A stretch of DNA of 64,000 nt from Burkholderia sp. WAC0059 (GCF_002870125.1 NZ_PNEO01000008.1:157916-221915), one strand, 5' to 3'; counted from the stretch's first letter, positions 53,217 to 62,444 are shown. The notes: generated by a model not told the origin, from the letters alone. Made by a program: numbers and translations.

Positions 53217-53782
53217 GCTTCTGAACTCCAGGTTTGTAGCGGGGATGAGAGGCCGCGGCATGGCGTGTCGCGGCCGATCCGGTCGGGAGACAAGGCTACG
53301 GGATCGGATATAAAAAGGTTGTATAAAGTCGCGGAGTAAGGCGGGGCCCGGTTGCGAGCCGTTGCGGCGAGTCGATGGCCGGCGGCGACGAATAATTCAT
53401 TCGTCATCCGGAATATGGATCGGGCGATCGTCTGGAAGAAGCGCGTGGAGATGAGGGCGGCCGATTCCTCGGCTTGCCGGGGACGGCCGAAAAAAATGGG
53501 TCGGAGACGCACATTACGTTGTCCGACAACCTGGCGTCGTGCATTGGTCGCCCGATCGGGCATCCTCTTTCCACCACGAGAAAGCACGAAGAAAAAAGCG
53601 GAACGCAGAGAAAAAACCGCGCTTTCCCGCGATTCGTGGTCTACGATATGTCTACGATATAGGACGTCTGATAATAAAAAGCGGGTTCTGCCAGCGATGC
53701 CGGGTCGAACGGGCTGCGCACGGACGGAACCGGGGCCGCCAGAGCCCGCCAGGTCTGAACGGACTGAACGAAGGAGACACAG
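53217..53782. other. Divergent intergenic region between porin and transporter
   Basis: No gene is supported. The stretch is A+T-richer in places (A-runs near 53577-53625) and contains a tandem 11-bp motif at 53640-53660. It must hold both promoters; I could not assign boxes confidently. Confidence 0.4.
53640..53660. promoter_or_regulatory. Tandem TCTACGATAT boxes
   Basis: TCTACGATAT occurs at 53640-53649 and 53651-53660 with period 11, one helical turn, about 125 bp before the MHS transporter gene. It looks like a binding site for a dimeric regulator; which one is unknown. Confidence 0.45.
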
Positions 53783-55123
53783 ATGGTGGAAGACAGTGCT
53801 GTCGCATCGGGAGGGCTGGCCGCCGCGGCCGGCGAGGTCGGCGGTCGGCGTTCGCGCGGCGCCCTGCTGCCGGTCGTTCAGGTCGTGGCCGGCAACGGCC
53901 TCGAGATCTACGACTTCATGATCTACGGGTACTACGCACGCTACATCGCGCAGACCTACTTCCCGAGCAACAACGAGTACCTCTCGTTGATGATGTCGCT
54001 GATGACCTTCGCCTTCGGCTTCCTCGCGCGTCCGATCGGCGCGATCGTCATCGGCGCGTACACCGACCGTCACGGCCGCCGCAAGGGGCTGATCCTCTCG
54101 CTCGCGCTGATGTCCGCCGGCATCCTCTGCGTGGCCTGCACGCCGTCCTATGCGGGCATCGGCGTCGCCGCGCCGCTCATCGTGCTCTGCGGACGCCTGC
54201 TGCAGGGCTTTTCGGCCGGCGCGGAGCTGGGCGGCTCGGTCGTCTATCTCGCGGAAATCGCGCCGCCGAACCGGCGCGCGTTCTACACCTGCTGGCAGGC
54301 CGGCAGCCAGCAGCTCTCGGTCATGCTCGCCTCGCTGGCCGGTTTTTTCCTGCTGCTTCTGCTCGCGCCGGGCGAGCTGAGCGCGTGGGGCTGGCGCGTG
54401 CCGCTATTGCTCGGCTGCGCCGTCGTGCCGGCGCTGTTCTGGCTGCGATCGAGCCTTGCGGAAACCGCCGTGTTCGCGCGCAAGCAGAAAATGCCGACGG
54501 CCGCCGAAATCGGCACGAACCTCGTCTCCGGCTGGCGCACCCTCGTGCTGTGCATGGGCATGGTCGCGATGGCGACCGTGACGTCGCAGACCATCACGAC
54601 CTACGCGCCGACCTTCATCAAGAGCCTGAACCTCGGCGAAGCCGCCGGCTTCGTCGTGCTCTTCTTCGGCGGTCTCGTGGTGTTCGCGTTCCTGCCGATC
54701 ATGGCGGCCGTGGCCGATCGCGTGAACCGGCGCACGATGCTCGTCGTCGTGACGCTGCTCGCGGCCGCGACGGCCTGGCCGCTGCTCGCGTGGCTGGCTC
54801 ACGGGCCTACCGTGTTCAAGTTCGCCGTCGTCGAGATCTGGTTCTCGTTCATCTACGCGAGCTACAGTTCCGTGCAGGTCGCGGCGATGGTCGAACTGGT
54901 TCCGCCCGATGCGCGCACCTCGGGCTATGCGTTCTCGCAGGCCGTCGCCGCGGCCGTGCTCGGCGGCTTCACGCCCGCCATCCTGACCTGGCTCACGCAC
55001 ACGTTCCGCAGCAATGCGATGGTCGGCGTCTGGCTGGCGCTCAACGCGCTCATCAGCCTCGCGGCGGCGCTGGCGCTGAACGGTCGCAAGACGGCTGAAC
55101 GACAGACGGCCGGATTGCACTGA
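53783..55123 (+). CDS. MFS metabolite:H+ symporter (MHS family)
   Basis: The 446-residue transporter has the MHS pattern: GNGLEIYDFMIYG in helix 1, ARPIGAIVIGAYTDRHGRRKGL between helices 2 and 3, and LLQGFSAGAELGGSVVYLAE. MHS proteins import organic acids such as citrate, tricarballylate or sugar acids with protons. The divergent porin and the nearby sugar-acid dehydratase suggest an acid-sugar uptake route; that link is inferred. An AAGGAG site precedes the ATG. Confidence 0.88.
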   Translation: MVEDSAVASGGLAAAAGEVGGRRSRGALLPVVQVVAGNGLEIYDFMIYGYYARYIAQTYFPSNNEYLSLMMSLMTFAFGFLARPIGAIVIGAYTDRHGRRKGLILSLALMSAGILCVACTPSYAGIGVAAPLIVLCGRLLQGFSAGAELGGSVVYLAEIAPPNRRAFYTCWQAGSQQLSVMLASLAGFFLLLLLAPGELSAWGWRVPLLLGCAVVPALFWLRSSLAETAVFARKQKMPTAAEIGTNLVSGWRTLVLCMGMVAMATVTSQTITTYAPTFIKSLNLGEAAGFVVLFFGGLVVFAFLPIMAAVADRVNRRTMLVVVTLLAAATAWPLLAWLAHGPTVFKFAVVEIWFSFIYASYSSVQVAAMVELVPPDARTSGYAFSQAVAAAVLGGFTPAILTWLTHTFRSNAMVGVWLALNALISLAAALALNGRKTAERQTAGLH

Positions 55124-55126
55124 GGC

Positions 55127-55463
55127 GGTTTCAGGCCGTTTTCCGGCGAGGCATGAAACGCGAAAGGCAGGGCGCTGCTGGGCCGACGCGACGCATCGGG
55201 GCGCTGTAGCCGCTCCCGGCTGTTCGAGAGAGGCATCCGCATGACGGCGGGCGCCGTCGGTGTCGCGACGATGCGCGACGGCCTCGCAGAGGCTTGCGTG
55301 CTCGGCGTGCTCGCGGTTCGCGAGCACGGCATGGATCGCGGACCCGGCTCGCTCGATGCCGGCCGGGTCCATGCGGCTGCGCGGGCTGACGCCCGACGCG
55401 CTCGCGCCGTCGTCCCGGCGCCGGCGACCTGATCCGCCGGCAGGCTTTCGCCGCGGGCAAGCG
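55127..55463. other. Non-coding gap between convergent genes
   Basis: This lies between the convergent MHS transporter and dehydratase genes. I see no gene and no clear terminator hairpin with T-run. Confidence 0.35.
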
Positions 55464-56645
55464 TTACGGTCGTTTGCCCGTGGCGAAGCTTTCTGCCGTC
55501 CAGCCCGCGACGCGCTCGCTCAGCGAGAGGCCGAGCCCCGGGCGCGTCGGCACGAGCATGCGGCCGTCGCGTATCTCGAGCTTCTCGTTGAAGAGCGGCT
55601 CCAGCCATTCGAAGTGCTCGACCCACGGCTCGCGCGGATAGCAGGCGGCCAGATGCACGTGCAATTCCATCGCGAAGTGCGGCGCGAGCATCAGGCCCGC
55701 GTGGTCGGCGAGCGTGGCGATCTTGAGGAACGGCGTGATGCCGCCCACGCGCGGCGCGTCGGGCATCAGGTAGTCCGCCGCGCGCAGCCGGACGAACTCC
55801 CAGTGCTCGGGCACGCTCGTCAGCATCTCGCCGGTGGCGATCGGCGTGTCGAACTGCGCGGCGAGCGCCGCGTGACCCTCGGCGTCGTAGCAGTCGAGCG
55901 GCTCCTCGATCCAGACGAGATTGAACGGCTCGAAGACGCGGCACATGCGCTGCGCCGTCGGCCGGTCCCATTGCTGGTTCGCGTCGACCATGAGCGGGAA
56001 CGTGTCGCCGAGATGTTTGCGCACCGTCTCTACGCGGTGGATGTCGAGCGCGCGGTCCGGCTGGCCGACCTTGAGCTTGATGCCGCCGATGCCCTTCTCG
56101 CGCGAGGCGTCCGTGTTGACCAGCAACTGGTCGAGCGGCGTGTGCAGAAAGCCGCCCGACGTGTTGTAGCAGCGCACCGAATCGCGATGCGCGCCGAGCA
56201 GCTTGGCGAGCGAAAGGTTCGCGCGCTTTGCCTTCAGGTCCCAGAGCGCGACGTCGAAGGCGCCGATCGCCTGGGTCGCCATGCCGCTGCGGCCCATCGA
56301 GGCGCCGGCCCAGCAGAGCTTGTCCCAGAGGCGCGCGATGTCGTTCGGGTCCTCGCCGATCAGCGCGGGGGCGATCTCCTTCGCGTGCGCGAACTGCCCG
56401 GGGCCGCCGGCGCGCTTCGAATAGCTGAAGCCGAGGCCGCGATGCCCGTCGGCGGTTTCGAGTTCGACGAACAGGATGGCGACTTCCGTCATCGGTTTTT
56501 GCCGGCCGGTCAGCACTTTCGCGTCGCTGATGGGCGTGGCGAGCGGCAGGAACACGGACGCGACGCGTAGCCAGTTGATCCTGTCGCCGGATGCGTCGGG
56601 CGGAGTGTGCGGAATGCGGGAAGCGGGAGCCGGGGGAGCGTTCAT
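55464..56645 (-). CDS. Enolase-superfamily sugar-acid dehydratase (L-talarate/galactarate type)
   Basis: The 393-residue enzyme shows the mandelate-racemase subgroup residues: KxK in GGIKLKVGQ, metal ligands D in VDANQQW, E in IEEP and E in ATGEML, and His in APHFAMELH. It most resembles L-talarate/galactarate dehydratase, which removes water from hexarates to give keto-acids, but neighbouring aldolase or dehydrogenase genes are absent. The start is MNAPPAPAS, behind a GGGGG site. The LacI gene at 56989 is divergent and probably its regulator. Confidence 0.82.
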   Translation of the reverse strand: MNAPPAPASRIPHTPPDASGDRINWLRVASVFLPLATPISDAKVLTGRQKPMTEVAILFVELETADGHRGLGFSYSKRAGGPGQFAHAKEIAPALIGEDPNDIARLWDKLCWAGASMGRSGMATQAIGAFDVALWDLKAKRANLSLAKLLGAHRDSVRCYNTSGGFLHTPLDQLLVNTDASREKGIGGIKLKVGQPDRALDIHRVETVRKHLGDTFPLMVDANQQWDRPTAQRMCRVFEPFNLVWIEEPLDCYDAEGHAALAAQFDTPIATGEMLTSVPEHWEFVRLRAADYLMPDAPRVGGITPFLKIATLADHAGLMLAPHFAMELHVHLAACYPREPWVEHFEWLEPLFNEKLEIRDGRMLVPTRPGLGLSLSERVAGWTAESFATGKRP

Positions 56646-56759
56646 GGGGGTCCTCGAATGGCAGATGTGAGTCGGGTTCGGGCCGACGGTCTCCTCGATG
56701 TCTGCGGCGCGTCGCGAGCGGCGGAAGCTTCGAGTTCCGCACTGGCGGAACGGCCAAAC

Positions 56760-56798
56760 GGGACGAACGAACGGGACGAACAAACGGGACGAACAAAC
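56760..56798. repeat. Three tandem 13-bp repeats
   Basis: GGGACGAACGAAC, GGGACGAACAAAC and GGGACGAACAAAC abut at 56760-56798, 115 bp upstream of the dehydratase start on the other strand. They may be protein-binding sites or a length-variable tract. Confidence 0.75.
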
Positions 56799-56835
56799 GG
56801 AGCCCATCCGTCGCGCGGGCGCAGCGCATGGACCG

Positions 56836-56848
56836 ATCATACAATGAT
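56836..56848. promoter_or_regulatory. Palindromic operator candidate
   Basis: ATCATACAATGAT is a perfect 5-3-5 palindrome in the gap between the divergent dehydratase and LacI genes. On the minus strand it overlaps a TATGAT -10-like box preceded by TG, so a bound repressor would block the dehydratase promoter. Confidence 0.5.
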
Positions 56849-56988
56849 TGCGCAACCATCGCGGTGCCGTCGTCCATCGCGGACGAGGCTGGCGGCAGCG
56901 GGGCGGCGTGGGGACGGCACAGGCTTTGCGCCGCAGGAAGAGGCAAGGACGGATGCCAGAATGAAAGCGTCACTGATGGGGAGCCGAA

Positions 56989-58038
56989 ATGAACGAAACG
57001 CGTGGCCGCAAGCCGGTCGGCAAGGCGGGCGGCGCGGCACAGAGCGTCACTCTGATCGACGTCGCGCGCGCGGCGGGCGTCGCGCCGATGACGGTCTCGC
57101 GCGCGCTGCACCGCCCCGAGCTGGTTCGCGGCGAAACGCAGCAGAAAGTCCTCGAAGCGGTGCGCGCCACCGGCTACGTGCCGAACCTGCTGGCGGGCGG
57201 GCTCGCCGGCAGCCGGAGCCGCCTCGTCGCCGTGCTGTTGCCGACCATTGCGAACTCGATCTTCGCGGACACCGTGCAGTCCCTGATGGACGGATTGGCG
57301 GCCGCGGGCTACCAGACGCTGCTCGGCCTGACCGGCTACGCCGCCGGGCGCGAGGAGGCGCTCGTCGAGGCCGTGCTGGGCCGCCGGCCCGACGGGGTCG
57401 TGCTGGCCGGCACCCAGCACACCGACGCCACGGTCGAACGCCTCGCGCGGGCGGGGATTCCGGTCGTCGAGATCTGGGACCTGACGGATACGCCGATCGA
57501 CATGGTGATCGGCTTCTCGCACGAGCAGGTCGGCACGGCGCTCGCGCGTCATCTCGCGGGCAAGAAGGGCTATCGGCGTTTCGGCGTGCTGTCGGTCGAC
57601 GATCCGCGCGGGCTGCGCCGCGCGCGCAGCCTGATCGGCGAGCTGAACAGCCTCGGCATGACGGACGTGCCGTTCGTGACGCTTCCGGCTCCCGCCACGC
57701 TGCAGACGGGCCGGGAGGGGCTGGCGAAACTGCTCGCGGGGAAGGGGGCGGCGCCCAGGGTCGTCGTCTGCAGCTCGGACACGCTCGCGCAGGGCGTGCT
57801 GGCCGAGGCGGCCAGCCGGGGCATGAAGGTGCCGCGGGATCTCGCCGTCATGGGGTTCGGCGACCTCAACACGGCAGCCTACGTTCATCCGCCGCTCTCG
57901 ACGGTGCGCGTGGACGGCGCCGCCATCGGCCGGCGCGCCGCCGCGGCGCTGTTGGCGCGCCTTTCGGGCGGCGACGTCGAGCCGATGCCCGTCTACGTCG
58001 ATACGGGCTTCACGATCGTCGATCGGGAAAGTGCCTGA
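56989..58038 (+). CDS. LacI family regulator (GntR-like sugar-acid sensor)
   Basis: The 349-residue repressor has the LacI helix-turn-helix LIDVARAAGVAPMTVSRALH and hinge (GYVPNLLAGGLAG), then a ligand domain similar to gluconate-type LacI regulators. It is divergent from the dehydratase gene with a 343-bp gap, so it should control that gene in response to a sugar acid. Confidence 0.9.
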   Translation: MNETRGRKPVGKAGGAAQSVTLIDVARAAGVAPMTVSRALHRPELVRGETQQKVLEAVRATGYVPNLLAGGLAGSRSRLVAVLLPTIANSIFADTVQSLMDGLAAAGYQTLLGLTGYAAGREEALVEAVLGRRPDGVVLAGTQHTDATVERLARAGIPVVEIWDLTDTPIDMVIGFSHEQVGTALARHLAGKKGYRRFGVLSVDDPRGLRRARSLIGELNSLGMTDVPFVTLPAPATLQTGREGLAKLLAGKGAAPRVVVCSSDTLAQGVLAEAASRGMKVPRDLAVMGFGDLNTAAYVHPPLSTVRVDGAAIGRRAAAALLARLSGGDVEPMPVYVDTGFTIVDRESA

Positions 58039-58476
58039 TGCGGGAGGCGGCTCGGGAGGATTGAAACGTTGTCCTGAAGACGGCAGGTCTTCGCGGCGAG
58101 CGAGGCGCGGCTGCCGCGCACCGTGCCGTCGGGGGATCAGCGGCGGCTGGAGAAGTGGCCGGTACGGGGATCGATCAGCCTGGCAAAGCCGAACAGCGCG
58201 GCGATGCCGAACGGGCAGACGATGAGGAAGGTCGTCAACATGATGCAGGGCGTAACAAAATGTGACGGTCAGTGTACCTTGCCGGGCGCGCGCGGATATA
58301 TGGCCAAAGCGCAAGAAACTGTTTCGCAAATGGTTGCGTTCGATTGCGTTCGGAGAGCGAAAGACGGGGACGTAACGAAAAAGCAGGCGGAGAAAAGCAG
58401 GGCCGCAACGAGGCGGTGCGAAGCGGAAAAACAGCAGAAGAAAGGGGATGGGCCGGGGGGCGCTGCGACCCCGATA
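58039..58476. other. Mostly non-coding gap
   Basis: Apart from the 34-codon frame at 58137-58241 no gene is supported. The part from 58300 to 58460 is A-rich with many repeats of AAAGC/AAGCA and may be a spacer upstream of the lipoprotein gene stop. Confidence 0.35.
58137..58241 (-). CDS. Possible 34-residue membrane peptide
   Basis: A short minus-strand frame reads MLTTFLIVCPFGIAALFGFA then RLIDPRTGHFSSRR. It has one membrane helix and a positive C-terminus, like many conserved small membrane proteins. No convincing ribosome site is seen, so expression is uncertain. Confidence 0.35.
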   Translation of the reverse strand: MLTTFLIVCPFGIAALFGFARLIDPRTGHFSSRR

Positions 58477-58749
58477 TCAGATGCAGTCGAAGACGATCTC
58501 GACGGTTTCGGCGGTGAGGCCTCTCAGGCCCTGGCTGTGGATCGCGACCGTATGCATGTCCTTGCGGCTGCGGTGGCAATACGAGTCGGCGCGCTTGAGC
58601 CCGGCGTTTCTCACGTGGTTCCACGAGACGAGTTCCCAGCGCGCGTGGCTCGTCACCGTGAAGTGGCCGTCCTGCCCGGCATTGACGTCCGATACCGCCG
58701 TGCAGGCCGTCAGCATGCCGACTCCGGCCAACAGGATGCATCCTTTCAT
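58477..58749 (-). CDS. Small lipoprotein
   Basis: The 90-residue product has a lipobox MLTAC (Cys16), then a hydrophilic domain GHFTVTSHARWELVSWNHVR and a C-terminal ETVEIVFDCI. A GGGGGGA run lies before the ATG. Similar DUF-type lipoproteins with a WELVSW-like core occur in Burkholderia; function unknown. Confidence 0.65.
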   Translation of the reverse strand: MKGCILLAGVGMLTACTAVSDVNAGQDGHFTVTSHARWELVSWNHVRNAGLKRADSYCHRSRKDMHTVAIHSQGLRGLTAETVEIVFDCI

Positions 58750-58907
58750 GGTTCCCCCCGGGTTCGCGGGCATTGTCGCCGCCGGGCCGCCGGCGTGCAA
58801 GAGAAAAGAAAGGGCAGGAGGACGGGGATTGTCGCCCCGCCCCGGGCGTTTCCGGCGAGGCGGGAGCGTGTCCCGTTCCCGACGGGAGCGGGCTCGCGAC
58901 GTTGGCG

Positions 58908-59696
58908 TCAGGCCGCGTCCCTGATCGCGTGGAACGCCGCCGTTTCGTAGGGCACGGTCACGACGGGCCGGCCGCTCAACTCGGGCTCGGACGCGATCAG
59001 CGCGCGGACTTCGTCGTCGATGCGGGCCTGCTCGTCGGGCGGGAGCGCCGCGATGAAGCTCGTCGATTTCACGCGCGCGACGATCACGTCCTCGGGCGAG
59101 CCGGTGTGGCCGATCGAAAAATGCTGCTCGTGCAGCGGACCGAATCCGTCGAACGGGAAGGCGCGCCGCCAGGCGCCGCTGTAATAGCGCGGCGTGTCGC
59201 CTTCGCGGCTGTTCACGATGGCGTCGAGCCGCGCGACCCAGCCGATGCGCGCGTCGCGCAGGTTCCAGACGAGACCGAGGCGGCCGCCCGGTTTCAGCAC
59301 GCGACGGATGCCGGCGAGGGCCTCGGCGTTCGCGAACCAGTGGAACGATTGCGCGCAGACCACGACGTCGACGCTGGCGTCGGGCAGCGGCATCGTCTGC
59401 GCCGTGCCTTCGAGCGCTTCGACTTCGGGCAGCGTGCCACGCAGCCGTTCGCGCATGGCCGCGACGGGTTCGACGGCGATCGCGCGCGCGCCCGTGTCGA
59501 GGAGGCGGCGCGTGAACTTGCCGGTGCCGGCGCCGAGATCGACCACGGTCTGGCCCGCGCGCAGCCCCAGCGTGTCGCGCAGCCAGCCGTCGATTTCGGG
59601 AGGATAGTCGGGACGTCCGCGCACGTAGTGTCCGGCGGCGGTCGGGGTGTAGCCTTCGGCCGCCGCGTGGTGGACGGCGGCTGGGGAATGCTTCAT
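58908..59696 (-). CDS. Class I SAM-dependent methyltransferase
   Basis: The 262-residue enzyme has the Methyltransf_11 motifs: VDLGAGTGKFTRRL (motif I), PLPDASVDVVVCAQSFHWF and GIRRVLKPGGRLGLVW. The substrate is unknown. An AAGGAG site seven bases upstream fixes the ATG. It is a single gene. Confidence 0.87.
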   Translation of the reverse strand: MKHSPAAVHHAAAEGYTPTAAGHYVRGRPDYPPEIDGWLRDTLGLRAGQTVVDLGAGTGKFTRRLLDTGARAIAVEPVAAMRERLRGTLPEVEALEGTAQTMPLPDASVDVVVCAQSFHWFANAEALAGIRRVLKPGGRLGLVWNLRDARIGWVARLDAIVNSREGDTPRYYSGAWRRAFPFDGFGPLHEQHFSIGHTGSPEDVIVARVKSTSFIAALPPDEQARIDDEVRALIASEPELSGRPVVTVPYETAAFHAIRDAA

Positions 59697-59850
59697 GGCG
59701 GAGCTCCTTCCTGCGGGGTTGCGAAACGATGCGGAACGCGAACCCTGCGCGGAAGAACGGCGCAGCCTCTCCACTTTTCCCGGTCGGCGTTCCGGGCGGA
59801 CGACGGCGAGGGCCGTGTCGCGCCGGCGCTGATTGTGCCCGATTCCGGGC

Positions 59851-60099
59851 TCAATCGTGAGCGACGACCCCGCCTATCTGGCCGCTGCCGGTCACGAGAC
59901 AGGCCGACAGGAAGTTTTCGCCCTGGCTGCGCGCGCCGATTTCGGTGAAGCCCTTGACGAGGGCTTCGATCCTGACGAGCTCAGAGCCCTGCGCGCACGA
60001 AATGGAGCCGGTCTCGTGCGCCTGCACATGCACGATCGCGCGATTGGCGACGAGCAGGACAAGGACGATGACGACGGTGATGTTGAAGGCGGGTCTCAT
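59851..60099 (-). CDS. Small secreted/membrane protein
   Basis: The 82-residue product starts with a hydrophobic segment (NITVVIVLVLLVANRAIVHV) that may be an uncleaved anchor, followed by a 55-residue exported domain with two Cys. An AAGGAG site precedes the ATG. Function unknown. Confidence 0.55.
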   Translation of the reverse strand: MRPAFNITVVIVLVLLVANRAIVHVQAHETGSISCAQGSELVRIEALVKGFTEIGARSQGENFLSACLVTGSGQIGGVVAHD

Positions 60100-60431
60100 G
60101 ATTTCGTCTCCTTGTGTCTTGAGACTAGGTCGCAAAAACGTTATGGAAAGCCAGGTATTTCCCGGCGATGCGGCGCAGCATCGGCGGCGGTCGCGCGGCT
60201 TCCGGCGTCTGGCCTTTGTTTTGTCTCGTTCGGTCTCGTTCGGTCTCGTCGGGCCGGTACGTTGCGTACGTCCCGATCCGACGATTCCAGGCGGAATCCG
60301 GTTCACGTGGGCGGGCGACGCATCGGCGCGTCCCGGGTCGAGCGCGTCCGGAGCCGGCAAGGGCAGCCTTGAAATACATCGACGATTGCGGCACCATTTC
60401 CGGCCCGCATTCCCTTTTCCCGAGGTCCGGT
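60100..60431. other. Non-coding gap with tandem repeats
   Basis: No gene is supported. A 10-bp tandem tract lies at 60223-60252, and the GST promoter must be to its right. I see no clear promoter boxes. Confidence 0.35.
60223..60252. repeat. Tandem GTCTCGTTCG repeats
   Basis: Two perfect GTCTCGTTCG copies and one GTCTCGTCGG copy abut. On the minus strand they read CGAACGAGAC, similar in style to the GGGACGAAC repeats at 56760. Confidence 0.6.
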
Positions 60432-61046
60432 ATGCAACTGATCGGCATGATGGATTCCCCGTACGTTCGCCGCGTGGCCATTGCGATGCATCTGCTCGGG
60501 CTGCCGTTCGAGCATCGTCCGCTGTCGGTGTTCAGGCACTTCGACGCGTTCGCGCAGCTCAACCCGGTCGTGAAGGCGCCGACGTTCGTCGACGACGACG
60601 GCACGCTGCTGATCGATTCGACCTTGATTCTCGATTACCTCGACCGCAAGGTCGAACCGGCGCGCCGGCTTTTGCCCGAGCAGCCGGCCGGGCGCGCGCG
60701 GGCGCTGCACCTGATCGGCTTCGCGCTCGCGGCGATGGAGAAGACCGTCCAGATGGTCTACGAGAGCCAGTTGCGTCCGGCCGAGCGGCAACACGCGCCC
60801 TGGTTCGAGCGCGTGCGGGCGCAGATGCTCACGGCCTACGACGTCGTCGACCGGCAACTGGCCGGCTGCGAGGGCTGGCTTTGCGAAGGCCGGGTCACGC
60901 ATGCCGACATTGCCGCCGCGGTGGCCTGGCGGTTCACGCAGTACGCCTTGCCCGACGCCGTGGAGGCCGGCCGCTATCCGGCGCTCGCGGCGCTTGCGGC
61001 GCGCGCCGAGGCATTGCCGGCCTTCGTCGCGACGCCGCTCGAATGA
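60432..61046 (+). CDS. Glutathione S-transferase family protein
   Basis: The 204-residue protein has the thioredoxin-like N-terminal domain (MQLIGMMDSPYVRRVAIAMHLLGLPFEH, in parts) with the glutathione-binding DSTLILDYLD motif and an all-helical C-terminal domain. Catalytic Ser/Tyr is likely Ser9. It is followed by a cupin gene overlapping by ATGA, so they form a two-gene operon. Confidence 0.87.
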   Translation: MQLIGMMDSPYVRRVAIAMHLLGLPFEHRPLSVFRHFDAFAQLNPVVKAPTFVDDDGTLLIDSTLILDYLDRKVEPARRLLPEQPAGRARALHLIGFALAAMEKTVQMVYESQLRPAERQHAPWFERVRAQMLTAYDVVDRQLAGCEGWLCEGRVTHADIAAAVAWRFTQYALPDAVEAGRYPALAALAARAEALPAFVATPLE

Positions 61047-61423
61047 CGCTGCGTCGTCGTCCGGAGCCGGCTGTGCGGCCGGTCGGCGGGAACCTGTACG
61101 CGGACGCGGCGGGCAGCCCCGGCGCGGAGCGTTTCGACCGGCTCGCGGCCGGGGGCGGCGTCGAGATCGAGCGTATCGTGTCGCAGGGACAGGCGAGCCC
61201 CGAGGGCTTCTGGTACGACGACGCGCGCGAGGAATGGGTGGTGCTGCTTGCCGGCGCCGCGGAGCTCGAGTTCGAAGGCGAGCCGCAACGGCGCCGGCTT
61301 TTTCCCGGCGATTACGTGCGCATTCCCGCGCATTGCCGGCATCGGGTGGCCTGGACCGACGGGGGGGCGCCGACGGTCTGGCTCGCGGTCTACTACGGCG
61401 GGTCCGGCGGCGCGGCACCGTGA
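61043..61423 (+). CDS. Cupin domain protein
   Basis: The 126-residue product has the two cupin motifs: EEWVVLLAGAAELEFEGE (motif 1) and GDYVRIPAHCRHRVAW (motif 2 with two metal His). It is coupled to the GST gene by ATGA overlap. Substrate unknown; a role in detoxification is possible from the pairing. Confidence 0.8.
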   Translation: MTLRRRPEPAVRPVGGNLYADAAGSPGAERFDRLAAGGGVEIERIVSQGQASPEGFWYDDAREEWVVLLAGAAELEFEGEPQRRRLFPGDYVRIPAHCRHRVAWTDGGAPTVWLAVYYGGSGGAAP

Positions 61424-61480
61424 TCTCCGCCGCGACTTCATGAACCGCCGCGATTGTCCATCGTCACGGAATCCGTCCTC

Positions 61481-61981
61481 ATGTCCCAGCGGAATGCCCG
61501 CCGGATCACCGGCCCCGGCCCTTTGCGCATCGCGCTCGTCTCCGATACGCACAACCTCGTGCGTCCCGAACTGCTGCGCTTCGTCGAGGGCAGCGACGCG
61601 ATCGTGCATGCCGGCGACGTCTGCGAGCCGGCCGTGCTCGACGCGCTCGCGCACATCGCGCCCGTGACCGCGGTACGGGGCAACAACGATCGCGGGACGT
61701 GGGCCGACGCGCTGCCCGTGCAGACGACGCTCGATGCGGGCGGCGTCCGGATCGCGGTCGTGCACGCGCTGTCCGACCTGCGTCCCGATCTGCTCGGACC
61801 GGGCGTCGCGGTCGTCGTGAGCGGGCATTCGCACCGTCCGTCGCTCGACACGCGCGACGGCGTGCTCTACGTGAACCCGGGCAGCGCCGGCCCGCGCCGC
61901 TTCAGGCTGCCGATCTCGGCGGCCCTGCTGACGGTCGGCGACGGCGTGCCCCGCGCGGAGCAGGTGCGGCTCGTCGAATGA
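61481..61981 (+). CDS. YfcE/MJ0936-type metallophosphoesterase
   Basis: The 166-residue protein shows the full motif set: VSDTHN, HAGDV, VRGNND, VSGHSHRPS and a C-terminal NPGSAGPRRF. YfcE family enzymes hydrolyse phosphodiesters in vitro; the natural substrate is unknown. The ATG at 61481 is preferred over a TTG 27 bp upstream. Confidence 0.88.
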   Translation: MSQRNARRITGPGPLRIALVSDTHNLVRPELLRFVEGSDAIVHAGDVCEPAVLDALAHIAPVTAVRGNNDRGTWADALPVQTTLDAGGVRIAVVHALSDLRPDLLGPGVAVVVSGHSHRPSLDTRDGVLYVNPGSAGPRRFRLPISAALLTVGDGVPRAEQVRLVE

Positions 61982-62041
61982 AACGAGAATGAGATAGGCG
62001 GGCGGTGTCCGCAGCGCGAGCGTTTCGCGGCGCGCCAATGA

Positions 62042-62069
62042 AAAAGTCCACGCACGAGCGTGGACTTTT
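62042..62069. terminator. Bidirectional terminator
   Basis: AAAAGTCCACGC (62042-62053) and GCGTGGACTTTT (62058-62069) form a perfect 12-bp stem around ACGA with A/T ends on both sides. It separates the convergent phosphoesterase and yggX genes. Confidence 0.88.
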
Positions 62070-62122
62070 CGTTCTGCCGGCGAGCGGGCCCCGCGTCGCG
62101 CGGCTGGCCCGGGCGCTTGCCT

Positions 62123-62398
62123 TTACCCTGCCGCCGGCGGCACGTATCCCGACGCCTGGTCGGCACCCTCGCCGAAGAAGAACTTCTCGGTCTGCTTCAT
62201 CAGATACTGGCGCGCGCGCGGGTCGGCCATGTTCAGGCGGTTCTCGTTGATGAGCATCGTCTGCTGCTTGAGCCACATCTGCCAGGCCTCCTTCGAGACG
62301 CTTTCATAGATGCGCTTGCCGAGCTCGCCCGGCAGCGGCGGGAAATCGAGAGCTTCGGCTTCCTTGCCGAGCTTCGCGCATTGAATCAGACGGGCCAT
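62123..62398 (-). CDS. yggX: Oxidative damage protection protein YggX
   Basis: The 91-residue product is YggX (probable Fe2+ trafficking protein): [20 protein letters not shown] at the start and [17 protein letters not shown]. It protects Fe-S clusters. It follows argA by 46 bp on the same strand and is probably co-transcribed. Confidence 0.95.
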   Translation of the reverse strand: MARLIQCAKLGKEAEALDFPPLPGELGKRIYESVSKEAWQMWLKQQTMLINENRLNMADPRARQYLMKQTEKFFFGEGADQASGYVPPAAG

Positions 62399-62444
62399 GC
62401 TGTGCTTCTCCTGTATTCGTCGGGGTGTGGGGCGGCCGCGCGGC

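Noticed and set aside
54925..58329. Very long minus-strand open frame (1134 codons)
   Set aside because: It overlaps three well-supported genes in other frames, is Arg/His/Ala-rich and has no domain; it is a product of high GC content.
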